Of a stretch of DNA of 64,000 nucleotides, positions 47,790-57,781 are shown one piece after another. The stretch is from an uncultured Sunxiuqinia sp. (lineage in GTDB: Bacteria > Bacteroidota > Bacteroidia > Bacteroidales > Prolixibacteraceae). The stretch lies in the NCBI RefSeq assembly GCF_963678245.1, contig NZ_OY782767.1, positions 744,001 to 808,000 of the forward strand, in the 5' to 3' direction. Position numbers and translations under genes: made by a program. Numbering within the stretch: position 1 is the first letter of the stretch; every line of letters starts with the position of its first letter. The notes under the pieces were generated by a model that saw only the letters and a program-made list of their open reading frames with translations, had not been told where the DNA came from and searched no databases.

Positions 47790-48463
47790 AAAGATCATTT
47801 AAAAATCTGTTCGAAAATCCAGGAATTGTTGCGTTCTTATGGGCATGTGTAGGATTTTTACTGATTGGCATTTGGGTGCTTGCAAGCACGAAACATGGGG
47901 ATGTTGTATTATTTGTTAATCGATATTCGAAAGAGGAGTTTGATCGTTTGGTTGGCGTAATAACCGACTTGGGATCAGGTGTTTTTGCTGCCTCGTTGAT
48001 GGTTGCTTTACTATTCTGGAAGGTTCGTGCCGGGCTGACTGGTCTAATTAGTCTCGGGTTTGTCGGAATTTTCACGAATGTTTTAAAGAGACAAGTATTT
48101 TCCGAACGGATACGTCCATTCAACTATTTTTATTACGACGATTTTCAACGCTTTATTTATACTGCCGAGTTGAACTACCATTTTAGCTTTCCTTCCGGTC
48201 ATACCATGACAATTTTTTCGGTTATGAGCGTTTTAGCAATTATGTTTGGAAGAAGGACAGTCGGAATACTATTCTTTCTGATTGCGCTGGTGGTTGGCTT
48301 TTCGCGTATTTATCTTCTTCAACACTTTTTTCTTGATGTTTACGTAGGATCTTTTTTTGGTGTTATTAGTACATTTTTAGCTGTTTTAGTCCTAAATGGA
48401 TTGTTTCGTTTGCAACGATTCTCTTGGTTTGACAAACCAGCCTATCAGATTAAATTTAAGTAG
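47774..48463 (+). CDS. PAP2-type membrane phosphatase
   Basis: 229 aa, six membrane helices. PAP2 catalytic motifs: KRQVFSERIRP (motif 1), PSGH in FSFPSGHTMTIFS (motif 2), SRIYLLQHFFLDVY (motif 3, His and Asp). Such enzymes dephosphorylate undecaprenyl pyrophosphate, phosphatidylglycerophosphate or lipid A. Start at ATG 47774, inside the end of the upstream gene; a second ATG at 47780 is possible. The ArnT-like and GT2 genes that follow suggest work on lipid-linked substrates or lipid A. Confidence 0.93.
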   Translation: MAMEVKRSFKNLFENPGIVAFLWACVGFLLIGIWVLASTKHGDVVLFVNRYSKEEFDRLVGVITDLGSGVFAASLMVALLFWKVRAGLTGLISLGFVGIFTNVLKRQVFSERIRPFNYFYYDDFQRFIYTAELNYHFSFPSGHTMTIFSVMSVLAIMFGRRTVGILFFLIALVVGFSRIYLLQHFFLDVYVGSFFGVISTFLAVLVLNGLFRLQRFSWFDKPAYQIKFK

Positions 48464-48592
48464 ATAGTAGAAGGTTCATTCATCGTGATTGCCGCATCAG
48501 TATCTACTTTTTCAAAGCCGTCATTTGTTTCATCGTATTGACATTGGTCATTTTATATCAACTAAATGACATTGGATAAACTTACGGATATT

Positions 48593-50164
48593 CTAGTTAT
48601 TTTTTCGTGTAATTAAAACCGTTGTAGGTGTTTCGAAAATATCTCTGGACGAAAAGGAAACTTCAACATTCGAGGGAAGTTGCACATCTTCAAGCCTTCT
48701 TGTTGTTGAGATAATCACTCCATCCGGATTCTCTTCAAAAAAGCTTTTAAATTCGTCGGGTTTAATTTCCGTTAGTTCTTTTTGCAAATAGAAAGAATAG
48801 GAAGGATTGAATTTTTCGAAATAACGAACTTCCTTTCCTGCTATTAAATGAAGGCTTTGGGCTACCGGATTTTCCTCATCAATTCTCGGAAATACGAAAA
48901 GCATAAAACACAAGCTGCCTAAAATAGTTGTTAGGCCAATTGTTTGAAGCGATTGCCTCAAAAGACCTTTGTTGTATAGAACATACGCAATAATAAAGCC
49001 TACGGGGATGGGTAGAAAATACAAAGCCAAATAGTTAAGATGAGCCAGTGCCGGATCGAACTTAATACCGAAATACAGCGCTGGGATCAGAATGACTCCA
49101 ATTGCCAGAAGTCCAATTAAACTAACTTTTGGTTTTGCTTTCTGCAAATCGATTTTGCATAACCAAAGGCCAATTAAAATTGCAAAGTAAGGATATGCCG
49201 GAACAGTGTAGTTGGGAAGTTTGGTTCTCGATATGGCAAAGAAGGTTACGATTGTTAGACCAGCAATCAAGTTAATTAACACAAAGTCATCTTTTCTATT
49301 ATTAAATGCATTTTTTAATGCTTGAACAATAAATACCGAAAAGGGGAAAAGACCGAATAAAACGAACAAGATGGTGATTAAAAATATACCTCCATGTCCT
49401 TCCATTTCACTTGAGAAACGTCCCAGGTTGTGTTTGAAAAAGAACCCCTCAGTCCATTGTCCGTTCGTTTTTAGGTGAACCAGAATATACCAGGGCAAAG
49501 CAATAGCCACAACAATTAAAGCACCTAAAAAAGGTTTCAGTTGTTTAATTGCTTTCCAGTTAAAACGTCTACTGAAAATCAGGAATAAAAGAAAGATTAA
49601 GCCGGGCAAACCAATAGCAACCGGTCCTTTTGACAAAGTGCCTAATCCGACAGAAACATAGAGCAGAATCAAATAAATTGTTCTTTTCTCTTTAATAACA
49701 GCATAAAAACTAAAGATACTTGCCGTAAAGAAAAAGATGAGGTAAGGGTCAGGAACGGCCAAATGAAACTGAATACTGAGGTGAATGGAGGCCAGTAAGA
49801 TAAAGCTGGTCCATAGAGCAAGTTTTTCAGAATGAAATCTCCGAACAAATAAAAAACTGATTAAAATAGTGAGTGCCCCAAACATCGCTGAAAAAAAACG
49901 GGCAGCAAATGCATTTACTCCAAAAACAGAATAACTCAGCATCATAAAAAAGTAGTGTAGGGGAGGCTTGTCTGTTCTCAGTTCTTGATTAAAAGTTGGT
50001 ACAATCCAATCGCCACGTTCAAACATTTCGGACGCACAGGTGGCATTTTTGGCTTCATCTAAAATATAGATGCTGCTGCCTCCCAGATTGATCGTATAAA
50101 TACCCATCGCAAAAATAAAGATGAACCATGGGTAAAGGGTGGGATTATTTAATCGTTTGAGCAT
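48593..50164 (-). CDS. ArnT-like lipid-linked glycosyltransferase (GT39/PMT_2)
   Basis: 523 aa, about 12 membrane helices. First periplasmic loop carries the catalytic region LDEAKNATCASEMFERGDWI (the DE motif of ArnT/PMT) and TDKPPLHYFFMMLSYSVFG. C-terminal 90 residues form a soluble domain. ArnT enzymes move a sugar from undecaprenyl phosphate to lipid A in the periplasm; the donor would be made by the divergent GT2 gene (113-bp shared promoter region). Confidence 0.9.
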   Translation of the reverse strand: MLKRLNNPTLYPWFIFIFAMGIYTINLGGSSIYILDEAKNATCASEMFERGDWIVPTFNQELRTDKPPLHYFFMMLSYSVFGVNAFAARFFSAMFGALTILISFLFVRRFHSEKLALWTSFILLASIHLSIQFHLAVPDPYLIFFFTASIFSFYAVIKEKRTIYLILLYVSVGLGTLSKGPVAIGLPGLIFLLFLIFSRRFNWKAIKQLKPFLGALIVVAIALPWYILVHLKTNGQWTEGFFFKHNLGRFSSEMEGHGGIFLITILFVLFGLFPFSVFIVQALKNAFNNRKDDFVLINLIAGLTIVTFFAISRTKLPNYTVPAYPYFAILIGLWLCKIDLQKAKPKVSLIGLLAIGVILIPALYFGIKFDPALAHLNYLALYFLPIPVGFIIAYVLYNKGLLRQSLQTIGLTTILGSLCFMLFVFPRIDEENPVAQSLHLIAGKEVRYFEKFNPSYSFYLQKELTEIKPDEFKSFFEENPDGVIISTTRRLEDVQLPSNVEVSFSSRDIFETPTTVLITRKNN

Positions 50165-50276
50165 GAGCTAAAATTGCTATTTAATGATAATTGTATTAGA
50201 TTACTTTCAGCCTTTTTCTTAATTTCGCACCGCTAAATAACGAAATTTTAGGCAAAATATCCTTAAACAGAGAATC

Positions 50277-51221
50277 ATGAAACAATTAAGTTTGGTCATT
50301 TGTGTTTACAATGAAGAGTTGAACATCAAACCACTTAGTGTACAAATAAAAGCCGCCCTAGAAGATATTGATTTCGAAGCCATTTTTGTAGATGATGGAT
50401 CAACCGACCGAACACGGGAAGAAATTAAAGCGATTAATGATGAGCGTTTTCTGCTTCTGGAGTTGAAGAAGAATTATGGTCAAAGTTCGGCATTGCAGGC
50501 TGGAATTGATGCCGCTTCTGGTGAGTATGTGGCGTTAATTGATGGCGATTTGCAAAATGATCCTGCAGATATTCCGATGATGATGAAAATGGCGAAAGAC
50601 GGATCGTGGGATATGGTTGCCGGTGTTCGAGCCAACCGTAAAGATGGCGCGTTCTTGCGGAAAATACCAAGTAAAATTGCTAACTATTTAATCCGCGAGG
50701 CTACAGGGCTCCGAATGAAAGACCTTGGCTGCACCTTGAAGGTGTTTACAAACGAATCTATTAAAAGCATCCACATTTATGGTGAACTTCATCGTTTTAT
50801 TCCGGCATTATTAGCCTTGGAAGGTTCTACAAAATTAACACAGGTTGATGTCAACCACCGGGCTCGCGAGTTCGGAAAGTCAAAATATAATTTGAGTCGC
50901 ACAACCCGTGTTTTTAGTGATTTGATTTTAATGGTTTTCTTAAAAAAATACATGCAACGGCCGATGCACTTCTTTGGAGGAATTGGTATTGTAACGTTAG
51001 GAATTGGTTTTCTGATCAATTTTTATTTGCTGATGTTAAAAATATTTGGTCACGACATTTGGGGGAAACCAATTCTTATTCTTGGAATGATACTGGTAAT
51101 GGGAGGTATTCAGTTTATTACCATTGGTATTATGGCTGAAATTTTAATGAGAACATATTACGAAGGTCAGGATAAAAAGCCATATCGCGTGAAAAAGATA
51201 AAACCAACCAGCGAGTATTAA
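50277..51221 (+). CDS. GT2 glycosyltransferase (polyprenyl-phosphate sugar synthase type)
   Basis: 314 aa, DPM1/GtrB/ArnC-like. GT-A domain with LSLVICVYNEELNIKPL, FVDDGSTDRTREEI, LIDGDLQNDPADI (DxD-type metal site) and HRFIPALLALEG; two C-terminal helices (FFGGIGIVTLGIGFLINFYL and the next) as in polyprenyl-phosphate glycosyltransferases. Transfers a nucleotide sugar to undecaprenyl phosphate on the cytoplasmic face. Divergent from the ArnT-like gene; stop is 1 bp from the stop of the convergent kinase. Confidence 0.94.
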   Translation: MKQLSLVICVYNEELNIKPLSVQIKAALEDIDFEAIFVDDGSTDRTREEIKAINDERFLLLELKKNYGQSSALQAGIDAASGEYVALIDGDLQNDPADIPMMMKMAKDGSWDMVAGVRANRKDGAFLRKIPSKIANYLIREATGLRMKDLGCTLKVFTNESIKSIHIYGELHRFIPALLALEGSTKLTQVDVNHRAREFGKSKYNLSRTTRVFSDLILMVFLKKYMQRPMHFFGGIGIVTLGIGFLINFYLLMLKIFGHDIWGKPILILGMILVMGGIQFITIGIMAEILMRTYYEGQDKKPYRVKKIKPTSEY

Positions 51222-51222
51222 T

Positions 51223-53448
51223 TTATAATTCAAGCTGGTTGTTTTCAGCCGGAATAGTAAAGTAGAAGCGCGAACCCTGACCTGGTTCGGACATGACCCA
51301 AATATGGCCGCCCAATTTTTCGACCAGCGATTTGGTGATTGACAATCCAAGACCATTTCCTCCATAGGTGCGTGACGAGTACTCTTCAACTTGCTTAAAG
51401 GCTGAAAAGATGTCTTTTTGTTTATCTGGATGGATACCAATCCCTGAGTCTTTTACAAAAAACTGTAAAACACTGTCCTCGCGATATTTATAGCCGAATT
51501 CAATGTCGCCTGATTCTGTGAATTTTATGGCGTTGCTTAGTAGGTTGATTAAGATTTGCTTTAGTCTGACTTCATCTGTTTTTATATTGAAGCTATTGTT
51601 TTTAATCCCTTTGCTGAGTTTCATCTGTACATCTTTTCCGGCACGTTCCAACTGTCTTTTAATCATGATCTGCAAATCATCCATCAAGAAGTTAATTTTG
51701 CAATTGGTTTTATAAATTTTCAGTTGATTCGCTTCAATCTTGCTCAAGTCAATAATGTCGTTGATTAGTGTCAATAAGTGCTCTCCGCTATTATTAATAT
51801 GCCGGATATACTCTTTGCGTGTGGACAATTCTATATCATCTACCTCTAATAGCGACGAAAAGCCTAGAATGCTATTCATTGGAGTTCTGATTTCATGACT
51901 CATATTCGCTAAAAATGAAGATTTCAATCGATCGCTTTCTTCTGCTCTCCTTTTTGCATCAATCAATTCTTGTTCAGCTTTTATTCGTTTCGAAATATCG
52001 TGTACAATTGCATAAATGTAAATACTTTTATCGATGTTAATTTTTCCACTATGAATCTCAACGTCTTTTAATTGTCCATTTTTGAGCAAATGCTTTTGTT
52101 CAAAATGACTATTTTGCTTTTCTGACTGAGTGAAAAATGCATCAAGATCGATTTGTGGTAACTGACATAATTCACTAAAATGCAGTCCTTTTAACTGAGG
52201 TTGCGAATAGCCGTAAAATTTAGCAGCTGCCTTATTCGCATTTTTTATTACCTGAGACTTGGTATCAATGAGCAGCATCATCGAATGGTTCTCATTAAAA
52301 ATATTTAAGTAGTTTTCTGCAAAAACTCGATAACGCTTCTCTTTTTTTCGTTTTAAATTGATAAAAAAGATAGCAAGGGAAAGGACAACGAACACCCCGG
52401 CAACAATGCTGGATATTTCGTAGAATTCAGGCTTCGAGATTTCGATTTTTCGATTAGGATCATTTAAAACAATTGCAGATTCAGGAATTAGCTCTGGGTT
52501 GAGATGAAACTTTTTAACCAAGTTATAATCGATAATGCTGTTAGATGACACATCTGATCTTACTCTTATAGACTGAAGAGTGGTGCCGCTCAATATTTGT
52601 TTTGCGATTAAACAGGCTGAATACATTTGTTCATAATAAGAGATTGCAGTTCCTGCGATGTATCCACCTCCATCCCCTATATCATAGGCATAGTAAATTG
52701 GACTATTTGAATTGGTTGATAACATTTTTGCGATCTGGTCAAAAGATAGATAGTCATCCTTAAGTCGATAAGAGGCTAGTAGAAAAATTATTTGATTGGA
52801 AGGAATTTGTTGGATTTTTCGTCGGTATTCTTCTCGTGTGTAATTGCTGACATTTAATATTTCGTAATTCAGGTTTGGAAATAAGGAAATTGTTTTTTCA
52901 AAAACTTTTAAATCGGCAATAGCGGTTGTTGTGCTATCAGTAATCACCTGAAGATTATTTCTTCCAGGATGTAGTTTTTGTATTAATGGCAATGTCTTTT
53001 CGAGAGAAATATTTTCAGCAATACCTGTTACCCATTCGTTTTGATCTTGTTCGAATGCTTTCTCTAGATCATTTACACCCCAAAAAACAATTGGTATTTC
53101 CGGGAATAACGTTGCTTGATGCTCCAAGCAAAATTCGAAAGCGTTGTCGTTACAGGCAATTACAATATCGTAATTACGATGTTCCTTTTGCTTTATCCGA
53201 ATCCGTTCATAGGTGCTGGTATTTAGTTGTCTGTTGGGATAGCGTTTTGAATCGAGAAATTCAATATCAATAATATTGTCTGACTGCGGAAATACATCAT
53301 ACAAAGCTTTCTCTGATTTTTGATAAATATGAAAAGTTGCGTCGTATGAATAGATGACTAAAATTTTCGTTGAAGAAACTTGACCTAGCGCATAACTAAC
53401 TGTGAATAATAAGCAATTCAGAATAAAATATGTTGGGATGTTTCGCAC
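51223..53448 (-). CDS. histidine kinase with periplasmic ABC-substrate-binding sensor
   Basis: 741 aa from a GTG start. Signal peptide, then a periplasmic domain (about 25-335) like the ABC transporter substrate-binding proteins of the TrpX/LivK type (ILVIYSYDATFHIYQKSEK, DIVIACNDNAFEFCL, IPIVFWGVND), one helix (345-364), PAS (about 375-490, MMLLIDTKSQVIKNANKA), HisKA with His518 (FLANMSHEIRTPMNSILGF) and HATPase_c (NLLSNAIKFTESGDI, DSGIGIHPDK, GGNGLGLS). No receiver domain. Ligand unknown; family members may bind aromatic amino acids or other small molecules. No response regulator adjoins. Confidence 0.92.
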   Translation of the reverse strand: MRNIPTYFILNCLLFTVSYALGQVSSTKILVIYSYDATFHIYQKSEKALYDVFPQSDNIIDIEFLDSKRYPNRQLNTSTYERIRIKQKEHRNYDIVIACNDNAFEFCLEHQATLFPEIPIVFWGVNDLEKAFEQDQNEWVTGIAENISLEKTLPLIQKLHPGRNNLQVITDSTTTAIADLKVFEKTISLFPNLNYEILNVSNYTREEYRRKIQQIPSNQIIFLLASYRLKDDYLSFDQIAKMLSTNSNSPIYYAYDIGDGGGYIAGTAISYYEQMYSACLIAKQILSGTTLQSIRVRSDVSSNSIIDYNLVKKFHLNPELIPESAIVLNDPNRKIEISKPEFYEISSIVAGVFVVLSLAIFFINLKRKKEKRYRVFAENYLNIFNENHSMMLLIDTKSQVIKNANKAAAKFYGYSQPQLKGLHFSELCQLPQIDLDAFFTQSEKQNSHFEQKHLLKNGQLKDVEIHSGKINIDKSIYIYAIVHDISKRIKAEQELIDAKRRAEESDRLKSSFLANMSHEIRTPMNSILGFSSLLEVDDIELSTRKEYIRHINNSGEHLLTLINDIIDLSKIEANQLKIYKTNCKINFLMDDLQIMIKRQLERAGKDVQMKLSKGIKNNSFNIKTDEVRLKQILINLLSNAIKFTESGDIEFGYKYREDSVLQFFVKDSGIGIHPDKQKDIFSAFKQVEEYSSRTYGGNGLGLSITKSLVEKLGGHIWVMSEPGQGSRFYFTIPAENNQLEL

Positions 53449-53539
53449 CGTATAATTTTAGGGTAATATTATTTAGTCAAATGGCAGGTAAAAATAGTTT
53501 TTTTTAGAACAAAACTAAAATGGAAATTCAGCTTATTTT

Positions 53540-56500
53540 TCATTCTTTTATGCCAAACGTATTTTTGGCTCCACTAAAGATGGATTTCCACCAATAGTTC
53601 ACAATCGATTTTTTGGGATCACGATTAAAACTAATTTCGTCGGGTAGTAAAATTCGGGTTCGCGGATGTTTTGATTTTAGCATCAAATTATTGGCTATAA
53701 AACTGGCAAATTTAGCTTCTCTCGTGTCTCCGTCTTTGGTTGTAAGTATCGATACTTTTAAGTTGTCATAGGCAAATCGGAGCTGTCCTTGCGCGTGTGT
53801 CTGATTTGCTTCAAATTCAAATTCAAAACGATCTAATTGTCCGGATCTTACTGAGACCCCTGCTGTGTTCTCTACAATTGGATTTAAAATCGTTAAATCA
53901 AAAGGAGAGAGCTTTCCAGCTACTGAAAATTCATTTTCAGTTGACTGCATGTTGTATTTCATGGTGGTTTCCAACAATGCCTTTCCCATCAATAAACCGC
54001 TTGCCTTGATGGTTAATGTTGAATTGGAATTTAGCATATCGGGTAGGTTGGTAACCGGATAAGCACTGATATTTAGGCTCTCAAATTTAACCATGCCGGA
54101 TAAAGGCATTTTTTCTGCTTGTTCGGTGTAATAAATGTTGTAGTCCTCTAGCTTTAGTGAATCAAAGTAAAAAGGTAAGTCAATGTTCTTAATCATTTCC
54201 TGCGGGAGTATCGATCTACTGTTTGGATTATCCGCAATTGTTTTATCCCGATAGATTGAAAGTCGTCCTCCGCTGGCAATTATTGATGAAGCCATTAATT
54301 CCCCTCTGTTATACCAACTTTTCAGATCAATATTCTGCATGGTTAACCGGTCAATATGCCCTTGGTAATGATCAGTTTCAAAAGAAATGATTTTTTGAAA
54401 TTGTGCTTTTGAGTATCTGGGAATAATTTGAATGGCAGATATCGTCAAAAGATTATCTTGATTGTCAAAATTGATGTCTCCCAAATGAAAATTATAGTAT
54501 TTATCAGGACCTGTGAATGCGTAATTCTGTAGATTTAACCGAACAGATTTAGCTCCCAGTAAATCATTAGAAGCTATTGTGTCTAATTCAAAATTCGCTA
54601 ATTCGACCTGTGCTTTTGGATAGTTCTTAGTTTTTTCGCCAATTAATCGAATGACTTGTGCTTGGTTTAGGTTGATATTTTGTGCCGAAATTCGGTTAAT
54701 CAGAGGGGAGATTGTTTCCGGAATTTTAAGATGATAAAGATTGAGCTTATCCTGATTGGTTTTATCTGAATTGATTGTCATAACCGGATTTTCAGCCACA
54801 ATAGATTCAAAATGAAGATTTTTGTTGTTTATAACCTGCTCAATATCCAGTTGCTCGAATACCAGTTTAGGAACGAGTAGTTGCTGAAACCCTTGATTTT
54901 TTAGTGCTGATCTGTTTTTTAATAACAAATCTAACACTTCCAGCTTCTGGCTGTAAGTTGAGAATTTTATTTGTCCTGCTGTAAAGTTAACGGTTCCTTT
55001 TTGCGGCTTAAATGTAATTTGATTTAACGTTGTTGAAATATTATCAGAATTGAAGTTCGCAGGTTTATTGGTTCCCTGACTGATTAAGCTATTGTTGGTT
55101 CCCTGCATTGATATGCTGGCTGTGAGTATCTTCTTTTCGGAAAGCTGATCAGTTTCAATCACATTGATTTGTCCATCATTTATATCAAACTTTTTGATGA
55201 TAAGCGTGTGCATCTCTTTTGGCAGTGGAACAGCTACTTTTTCAAAATTTATCTGATTTTTAGCTCCCCTTGTGCGGTATAAATCAATTAATGGCTTTTG
55301 TATTACAAATTGGTCGACAGCTAGCCGCTGTTTAAAATAGGCTTCTTCTAAATCAACTCCTCGAAGCTTGATTTCGGGGATGCTGATATGAAAATGTACA
55401 GGAAGATTTCCTTTGGTTTTGCTCGTTATGTCGGGGTACAGGATTGCATTTCGAATAAATATTTCTGATTGTTTTGATGATATGCCGATTTCTTTGGCTT
55501 GCAGGTAGTGCACATCGTCTGATAATTGAAAAAGATGATCTTCAATTTTCAGTTCAAAGTCATCGGCAAATAGCAGTTTATGCTTTTCGATCTCGACCTC
55601 GCTTAAAGCAAAGTTGTCAAGTTCAAGACTAAATTTATTATTGAACGAAATCGTCTTTCCTTTCTTGCTATGCGTAATTAGTTGAATATTACCGTTAGTA
55701 GTCGTAATTTTTTTTATTGAAATATTTTCGATATAGTTACTTAGCAGATCGTAGAATTCACGAGACGAATATTTGTTTTCGTTCTGTTTTTCAGGTCGGG
55801 AAAAAACTTCAAGGTAAATGTTGGGCTCAATAATTGAGAATCGATTGATTCTCAATTTTTTATTAAAAAATGCCTGGTGAATATTCGTGTTATTCAAGCT
55901 CATGTAGGGGACGCGAATATCATAAATCTGTGAGCGGTTTAGTTTTTTGAGTAATCGGGCGTTCATCTCAGGTTTGTCGGGCGACAATTCCAGATTTCGA
56001 ATAGTCGCTCTGTTTTGATAGGTTGAAACATTGATTTGCTCAATTTTTAATCGGTGAATTTGATCCACTAGCTTCATTTCGTAGTTCGAAAAATTTAAAT
56101 CGATGTTAGTTGCAAAAAATAGTTTGTCGGTTCTGTTTGCACTTGTTGAATCCAGAGAGAAATCGGTCAGCCTAAACGAAAAATCTGATGAAATTACGCC
56201 GGACTGGTGCGGATTATCGGCGGCGTTAATGGTGAATTTTCCCTGATCAAATTCAACCAGATTGGCATAGACACCCTTAATGTAGTTGCGGATGAAAAAA
56301 TAAAGCAGGCTGTTTGTGTCTTTTTGAGTCTTGCGTTTTATATTGCCGTTGTTAATTATTAATGTTGGCCGGTAGGCTAAAATCGACTGAAGGGGCATTT
56401 CACGCTTATGAAACAATTTTTTTAGGTCGATGTCAATTAGTCGGATACTATCACATTCAAGATCAACGGTCGTCATTTCGGTTGACGGATTTTGGTTTGG

Positions 56501-57781
56501 TTTTAACTGGAGGTGATCGGCACTTAAAAAGCTATTTTTACTGCAGACGATGATGCTTGTTGCGTCGAAACGATGGATTTCATCATTCATTAGCAAATAG
56601 TAATTATCGATCTCCAAATATAAGTTTGTGGAATATAGAATTCTGTTCGGATCGGTGTATGAATCTTCGCTAAGCAGCAAGCTGTCCAATTGAACTTCAA
56701 GGTCGTAGAATTCCTGTATTCCGGTTTTGTTTTCCTTCTTTCGCTCAATTTTAAGCTTTTCGGCATTCATCGACAAGTGGTTTATCTTCAGTTGCCTGAT
56801 TTCGCCTTTTACGAGTTGATACAAATCAAACTCTTTAATTTTTTTTAGGTTAATCTCTGGTGCACCTTCTAATGGAAATACTTGTATTTGTGCATCCATC
56901 AAAAATAACGAGTCAATTTGAAGACTGTCATTCTGAAAAATCTCTCTTAATTGATTAGATTTGATTTTGATCTCTGGAATTTCAACATGATAGCGTGTTC
57001 CTTTTACCTGGCTTGAATTAACCGGTGTAAGTTGAATCTCAGTTCCAACGATATCTTTATTTTTTAGCGAATATTGTATCTTTTGAACAGACAGTTTGTG
57101 GATGCTGTCGGGAAGCGATTTCTGGTAATTGTCAATACCAAAGTAGACATCATCAGCTTTAAAAAAATCCTTTTCACGATTAATGCAAACAGAATCAGTG
57201 TAAAAATTTGAAATTTCGATATTAAAATTCAGGTTACTCAATCTGTTTGCCGAGTTTATGGGAAGTTGACCAGTAAGGAATCCTGCATTCGAAAGCTCAA
57301 TTTCTTCAATCGAAATTGTTCTTAAGTATGTGTTAAAAAGCGGTGAGATTTTTTGGATAAATGCAAATGGATCGTCTGACTTCTCTTGTTGAAGCGTATC
57401 TGTTTTTAATTCCCACGAAGGTGATTCAATCTTTAGTTTTCGAATGTGCAGTTTTCTTTTAGCTAATAATTTATAAAGCCCCACCTGATTTATTTTTAGT
57501 AAATCAGCCTTTAGTAAATATTCAGCGTTCGACGAATTATTATCATGAATACCGATATGTGAAATCGACAGGCTTTGGCTGAAGATGTCGACCGACAAAT
57601 CTTCAAAGCTAAGTGAGTATGAGCCATTCGTTTTTTTTGTGAATTGCTTTTCTAATTCATCTTTTATCAATGTTTCAGCAAAGAAAAACGAGAGAATAGA
57701 AAATGCAATAATCAAAGCGAACAAAGCAAGCAGTGTCCATTTAATCAGGCGTTTCATTATCTGTTTTCTTTCTTTTGTCAT
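53540..57781 (-). CDS. very large AsmA-like inner-membrane protein
   Basis: 1413 aa. One N-terminal helix (LIKWTLLALFALIIAFSILS) followed by about 1380 residues of repeated beta-rich units of the AsmA/TamB kind (FEDLSVDIFSQSLSIS; recurrent KIERL/NLNFEISNF and LSLDNFALSEVEIEK patterns, each beginning with lipid-facing strands). AsmA-like proteins of this type are thought to bridge the periplasm and carry phospholipids. The C-terminal part has TSTLTIKASGLLMGKALLE, typical of such ends. A second ATG at 57757 (MKRLIK) is also a plausible start. Lies behind the kinase at 51.2 kb with 91 bp between them. Confidence 0.82.
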   Translation of the reverse strand: MTKERKQIMKRLIKWTLLALFALIIAFSILSFFFAETLIKDELEKQFTKKTNGSYSLSFEDLSVDIFSQSLSISHIGIHDNNSSNAEYLLKADLLKINQVGLYKLLAKRKLHIRKLKIESPSWELKTDTLQQEKSDDPFAFIQKISPLFNTYLRTISIEEIELSNAGFLTGQLPINSANRLSNLNFNIEISNFYTDSVCINREKDFFKADDVYFGIDNYQKSLPDSIHKLSVQKIQYSLKNKDIVGTEIQLTPVNSSQVKGTRYHVEIPEIKIKSNQLREIFQNDSLQIDSLFLMDAQIQVFPLEGAPEINLKKIKEFDLYQLVKGEIRQLKINHLSMNAEKLKIERKKENKTGIQEFYDLEVQLDSLLLSEDSYTDPNRILYSTNLYLEIDNYYLLMNDEIHRFDATSIIVCSKNSFLSADHLQLKPNQNPSTEMTTVDLECDSIRLIDIDLKKLFHKREMPLQSILAYRPTLIINNGNIKRKTQKDTNSLLYFFIRNYIKGVYANLVEFDQGKFTINAADNPHQSGVISSDFSFRLTDFSLDSTSANRTDKLFFATNIDLNFSNYEMKLVDQIHRLKIEQINVSTYQNRATIRNLELSPDKPEMNARLLKKLNRSQIYDIRVPYMSLNNTNIHQAFFNKKLRINRFSIIEPNIYLEVFSRPEKQNENKYSSREFYDLLSNYIENISIKKITTTNGNIQLITHSKKGKTISFNNKFSLELDNFALSEVEIEKHKLLFADDFELKIEDHLFQLSDDVHYLQAKEIGISSKQSEIFIRNAILYPDITSKTKGNLPVHFHISIPEIKLRGVDLEEAYFKQRLAVDQFVIQKPLIDLYRTRGAKNQINFEKVAVPLPKEMHTLIIKKFDINDGQINVIETDQLSEKKILTASISMQGTNNSLISQGTNKPANFNSDNISTTLNQITFKPQKGTVNFTAGQIKFSTYSQKLEVLDLLLKNRSALKNQGFQQLLVPKLVFEQLDIEQVINNKNLHFESIVAENPVMTINSDKTNQDKLNLYHLKIPETISPLINRISAQNINLNQAQVIRLIGEKTKNYPKAQVELANFELDTIASNDLLGAKSVRLNLQNYAFTGPDKYYNFHLGDINFDNQDNLLTISAIQIIPRYSKAQFQKIISFETDHYQGHIDRLTMQNIDLKSWYNRGELMASSIIASGGRLSIYRDKTIADNPNSRSILPQEMIKNIDLPFYFDSLKLEDYNIYYTEQAEKMPLSGMVKFESLNISAYPVTNLPDMLNSNSTLTIKASGLLMGKALLETTMKYNMQSTENEFSVAGKLSPFDLTILNPIVENTAGVSVRSGQLDRFEFEFEANQTHAQGQLRFAYDNLKVSILTTKDGDTREAKFASFIANNLMLKSKHPRTRILLPDEISFNRDPKKSIVNYWWKSIFSGAKNTFGIKE

